A stretch of DNA of 10,213 bases, from the NCBI GenBank assembly GCA_012798025.1, contig JAAZNX010000167.1:1-10213 (forward strand), in the 5' to 3' direction. The translations under genes and the position numbers were made by a program. The notes under the pieces are model-generated. The model saw only the letters and a program-made list of their open reading frames with translations, ran no database searches and was not told the DNA's origin. The stretch comes from Methanothrix sp. (lineage in GTDB: Archaea > Halobacteriota > Methanosarcinia > Methanotrichales > Methanotrichaceae). Below, one piece after another: positions 8,206 through 10,213 of this stretch; position 1 is the first letter of the stretch, and every line of letters begins with the position of its first letter.

Positions 8206-9885
8206 TTAGTACATTCCCGGCATTCCCATTCCTGGCATGCCGCCCATTCCCATTCCCGGCATGCCACCCATGCCACCGGGCATTCCGCCTGCGCCTGGTG
8301 CCCTTTCTGGAGGCTTCTTGGTCGAGGAGAGCACATCGTCGATGCGCAAAATCAGAGATGCAGCATCAGTTGCCGACTGGATTGCCTGGACCTTGACCCG
8401 CAGTGGTTCCACCACGCCCAAAGCGTACATATCCCCAATCTCGCCAGTATAGGAATTGAAGCCTGCGTTCTTGTCCTTTTCGTGCTTATTCTTCAGCTCT
8501 GCAAGCTTATCGATGGCATCGAAGCCTGCGTTGTCTGCCAGGGTCCTGGGGATGATCTCCAATGCCTCGGCGAACTTTATGACAGCCAGTTGCTCACGGC
8601 CCTTGAGAGTTGCTGCGTATTCCCTAAGTCGCATTGCAAGCTCAATCTCAGGAGCACCGCCGCCTGCCACCATCTTTCCGTCCTCGATCACATCGGCAAC
8701 AGCATGCAAGGCATCGTCGAGCGCTCTCTCAAGCTCGTTTAGGACCTGCTGGGTTCCGCCCCTGAGCAACAATGTCACTGCATAATTCTTTGTGCCTGTG
8801 ATGAATGTCATGATGCCATTTCCTACATGTCTCTCCTCGACTAAATCCGCAGTCCCAAGATCGCTTGGTCGTAGTTCATCCAGGCTTGTGACGATATTGG
8901 CTCCTGTCGCCTTAGATAGCTTGTCCAGATCCTTCTTTATCACGCGTCGGAGGGCAAGCACTCCGGCATTGGCCAGGTAGTGCTGGGCGAGATCATCGAT
9001 GCCCTTCTGGCAAAAGACCACATTAGCGCCGCTGGCAATCACTTTATCCGCAGCCTCCTTGACCTTCTTCTTCTCGTGCTCCATGAAGAGCTGGAACTGA
9101 GTCGAGGAGGTGATCTGCAGCTCGGCCTTGGTCTCTGTATCCTTAGCCTCGATAGGCGTGGAAAGCAGAGCGATCTTAGCGTTTTCGACCCTGCGGGGCA
9201 TATTCTGGTGTACGATCTCCTTGTCGATGACAACGCCCTGGATGATCTCCGAATCCATTGTGCTCTCCCCCACTTTCTTTTCAACGTTGACCTTGTCCAT
9301 GTCAAACTTATTTTTTCCGTTGTAATCCTCGATTGCATTGAGGGCTAAGTCAACTGCATACTTGGCGATCTTGTTGTCTGGGGAAACTGCCAGCTTACCG
9401 GTCATGGCGGTCTCGGCGATCTTCTCCAGGAGGTCTTTATCCTTCATAGATACATCAAGGGATGTAGATTTCAAAATCTCGATGGCCTTCTCGGCTGCCA
9501 TTCTGTAGCCCTGCACTATCACCGTGGGGTGTACCTTCTGTTCCAGGAGGGCCTCGGCCTTCTTGAGAAGCTCGCCTGCCAAAACGGCCACTGTGGTGGT
9601 TCCATCGCCCACCTCTTTGTCCTGGGTCTTGGCGGCCTCGATCAGCATCTTCGCTGCGGGGTGCTGCACATCCATCTCCTTGAGGACGGTTACACCATCG
9701 TTGGTAATCGTCACATCTCCAATGGAGTCAACCAGCAGCTTGTCCATGCCCTTTGGGCCTAAGGTGCTGCGCACAACGTTGGCCACTGCCCGGGCAGCCA
9801 TGATGTTGTTCGAGATGGCATCTCTTCCTGTTTCTCTGCGGGTATCCTTTAGAATTATAACTGGTGTTCCGCCCATTCCTGCCAT
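8206..9885 (-). CDS. thsA: Thermosome (group II chaperonin) subunit
   Basis: This cytosolic ATP-driven folding chamber subunit is 559 aa, full length, with a built-in lid and no GroES. Equatorial ATP-site motifs are TLGPKGMDK (41-49), NDGVT (62-66), GDGTTT (93-98) and [11 protein letters not shown] (407-417). The conserved Asp391 in ERALDDALH matches the hydrolysis aspartate of group II chaperonins. Apical and helical-protrusion sequence lies at about 220-370. The last 29 residues are a Gly/Met/Pro tail (14 G, 9 M, 4 P) ending in Tyr, resembling the GroEL GGM tail. The start is ATG (9883-9885), 7 nt after GGAGGA (9893-9898). A TATA box lies at 9940-9947. The gene symbol denotes the family only; the paralogue identity cannot be told. 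Confidence 0.98.
   Translation of the reverse strand: MAGMGGTPVIILKDTRRETGRDAISNNIMAARAVANVVRSTLGPKGMDKLLVDSIGDVTITNDGVTVLKEMDVQHPAAKMLIEAAKTQDKEVGDGTTTVAVLAGELLKKAEALLEQKVHPTVIVQGYRMAAEKAIEILKSTSLDVSMKDKDLLEKIAETAMTGKLAVSPDNKIAKYAVDLALNAIEDYNGKNKFDMDKVNVEKKVGESTMDSEIIQGVVIDKEIVHQNMPRRVENAKIALLSTPIEAKDTETKAELQITSSTQFQLFMEHEKKKVKEAADKVIASGANVVFCQKGIDDLAQHYLANAGVLALRRVIKKDLDKLSKATGANIVTSLDELRPSDLGTADLVEERHVGNGIMTFITGTKNYAVTLLLRGGTQQVLNELERALDDALHAVADVIEDGKMVAGGGAPEIELAMRLREYAATLKGREQLAVIKFAEALEIIPRTLADNAGFDAIDKLAELKNKHEKDKNAGFNSYTGEIGDMYALGVVEPLRVKVQAIQSATDAASLILRIDDVLSSTKKPPERAPGAGGMPGGMGGMPGMGMGGMPGMGMPGMY
8225..8272 (-). repeat. 24-nt imperfect tandem duplication in the thermosome tail
   Basis: Two units, 8225-8248 and 8249-8272, agree at 21 of 24 positions. 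Each encodes eight residues of the Gly-Met-Pro tail. The differences keep Gly, Met and Pro content, so the tail seems to have grown by in-frame duplication under compositional constraint. Confidence 0.8.
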
Positions 9886-9939
9886 ATGATGATCCTCCGA
9901 TAAGACACGTGAATTCTCAGGTTCACAGTATTTGAGCTT

Positions 9940-9955
9940 CTATAAAACAATTTCC
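9940..9955 (-). promoter_or_regulatory. BRE/TATA promoter of the thermosome gene
   Basis: The minus strand reads GGGAAATTGTTTTATAG, a purine-rich BRE-like element and a TATA box (TTTTATAG, 9940-9947). Initiation about 26 nt downstream falls near 9918, giving a leader of about 33 nt that includes the GGAGGA site. Confidence 0.6.
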
Positions 9956-9965
9956 CTAGATGGTT

Positions 9966-10061
9966 CTGTTGAACCCCTGTGGCGACAACCCTTTGAAGAC
10001 ATAATGGAGCGACAACATAATATTTTGCACCAATATTTTGCACCACCGCAGGATTCAACAG
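9966..10061. repeat. Imperfect inverted repeat flanking a 63-bp core between divergent promoters
   Basis: The left arm CTGTTGAACCCCTGTGG (9966-9982) matches the reverse complement of the right arm (10046-10061, CTGTTGAATCCTGCGG). The eight outer bases are identical; the rest has two mismatches and one gap. The core holds GCGACAAC twice (9982-9989 and 10009-10016) and a tandem 13-mer. No clear target-site duplication flanks it. It could be a regulatory platform or a small MITE-like remnant. Confidence 0.5.
10019..10044 (+). repeat. Perfect tandem 13-bp repeat (two copies)
   Basis: AATATTTTGCACC occurs twice head to tail with no spacer (10019-10031 and 10032-10044). It lies about 75-100 bp upstream of the thermosome TATA box, inside the inverted repeat. 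The placement suggests a binding site read on successive helical turns, but this is inference. Confidence 0.75.
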
Positions 10062-10097
10062 TACAAAAACTCCAGGAGTGTACTACAGAGAGACTAA

Positions 10098-10113
10098 GGG
10101 AAAGTTATTAATA
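10098..10113 (+). promoter_or_regulatory. BRE/TATA promoter of a rightward gene
   Basis: GGGAAAGTTATTAATA combines a BRE-like GGGAAAG and a TATA-like TTATTAATA (10105-10113). Initiation would fall near 10135, about 30 nt before the GTG at 10166. Confidence 0.5.
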
Positions 10114-10165
10114 CTCGCCCTAGACAATAAAAGGTACGTAAGATAAGTAAGGTTGGAGGGAAACA

Positions 10166-10213
10166 GTGTTATCATCAATGCTAAGCACCGTGAGCAGCAC
10201 TCTGAGTACTACA
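10166..10213 (+). CDS. Possible 5' end of an unidentified rightward gene (partial)
   Basis: A GTG (10166-10168) follows GGAGGG (10155-10160) by five bases, downstream of the BRE/TATA candidate. The frame stays open for all 16 codons to the window end. The visible peptide is Ser/Thr/Leu-rich (MLSSMLSTVSSTLSTT), and I do not recognise it. An in-frame ATG at 10178 is an alternative start. The case rests on the promoter plus Shine-Dalgarno arrangement; 16 open codons alone prove nothing. Confidence 0.4.
   Translation, partial: MLSSMLSTVSSTLSTT

Noticed and set aside
8034..8336. Minus-strand open frame across the thermosome/PLD junction
   Set aside because: It reads the Gly-Met tail in another frame, runs through the poly-T terminator and has no ribosome-binding support.
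8980..9889. Several open frames on both strands within the thermosome gene
   Set aside because: All are out-of-frame or antisense readings of a complete, motif-perfect chaperonin gene.
9855..10058. 67-codon minus-strand open frame upstream of the thermosome gene
   Set aside because: It overlaps the thermosome start and runs through its promoter and the repeat block. There is no Shine-Dalgarno or family likeness.
9966..10061. CRISPR array or insertion sequence at the repeats near the right end
   Set aside because: The direct repeats are too short and only two copies each, with no regular spacers. No transposase or target-site duplication is seen.

Overview
The window reads as a euryarchaeal chromosome, most likely a methanogen of the Methanosarcinales/Methanotrichales type. 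The evidence is a canonical archaeal TFB, an archaeal Gar1, a thermosome, an archaeal-size NOG1-like GTPase, a DUF1699-like protein that I associate with methanogens of this group, BRE/TATA promoters, and a bacterial-type DNA gyrase. Gyrase is known to have been acquired from bacteria by many Euryarchaeota. The genus assignment is inference, because no rRNA or methanogenesis gene is present.

Layout from left to right. Positions 1-3510 (minus) hold a gyrB-gyrA operon; gyrA runs off the left end just after its GyrA-box. A tRNA-Cys(GCA) gene (3667-3738, minus) follows, then the overlapping pair gar1-tfb (5145 to 3869, minus). These genes couple ribosome/H-ACA RNP biogenesis to the basal transcription factor. 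A NOG1-like GTPase (5265-6203, plus) is divergent from gar1 and appears nearly leaderless. It converges on a DUF1699-like gene (6219-6620, minus). After an AT-rich intergenic stretch comes an overlapping pair on the minus strand: a membrane-anchored coiled-coil/phospholipase-D-like protein (8137 to 7355) and an Mtq2/HemK2-type protein-glutamine methyltransferase (7389 to 6808). A thermosome subunit with a GroEL-like Gly-Met-rich tail lies at 9885 to 8206. The right end (9886-10213) is a divergent regulatory region with an imperfect inverted repeat enclosing two kinds of short direct repeat. A probable promoter, Shine-Dalgarno and GTG start of a rightward gene follow, and the window cuts that gene.

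Together these are mostly informational and housekeeping genes: DNA topology, transcription initiation, tRNA, rRNA modification, ribosome assembly, release-factor methylation and protein folding. Start codons are strikingly non-ATG. TTG is used for gyrA, gyrB and gar1, and GTG for tfb, the DUF1699 gene and the methyltransferase. I see no CRISPR array, insertion sequence, prophage or obvious new defence system. The least explained parts are the PLD-like gene and the structured region upstream of the thermosome gene.
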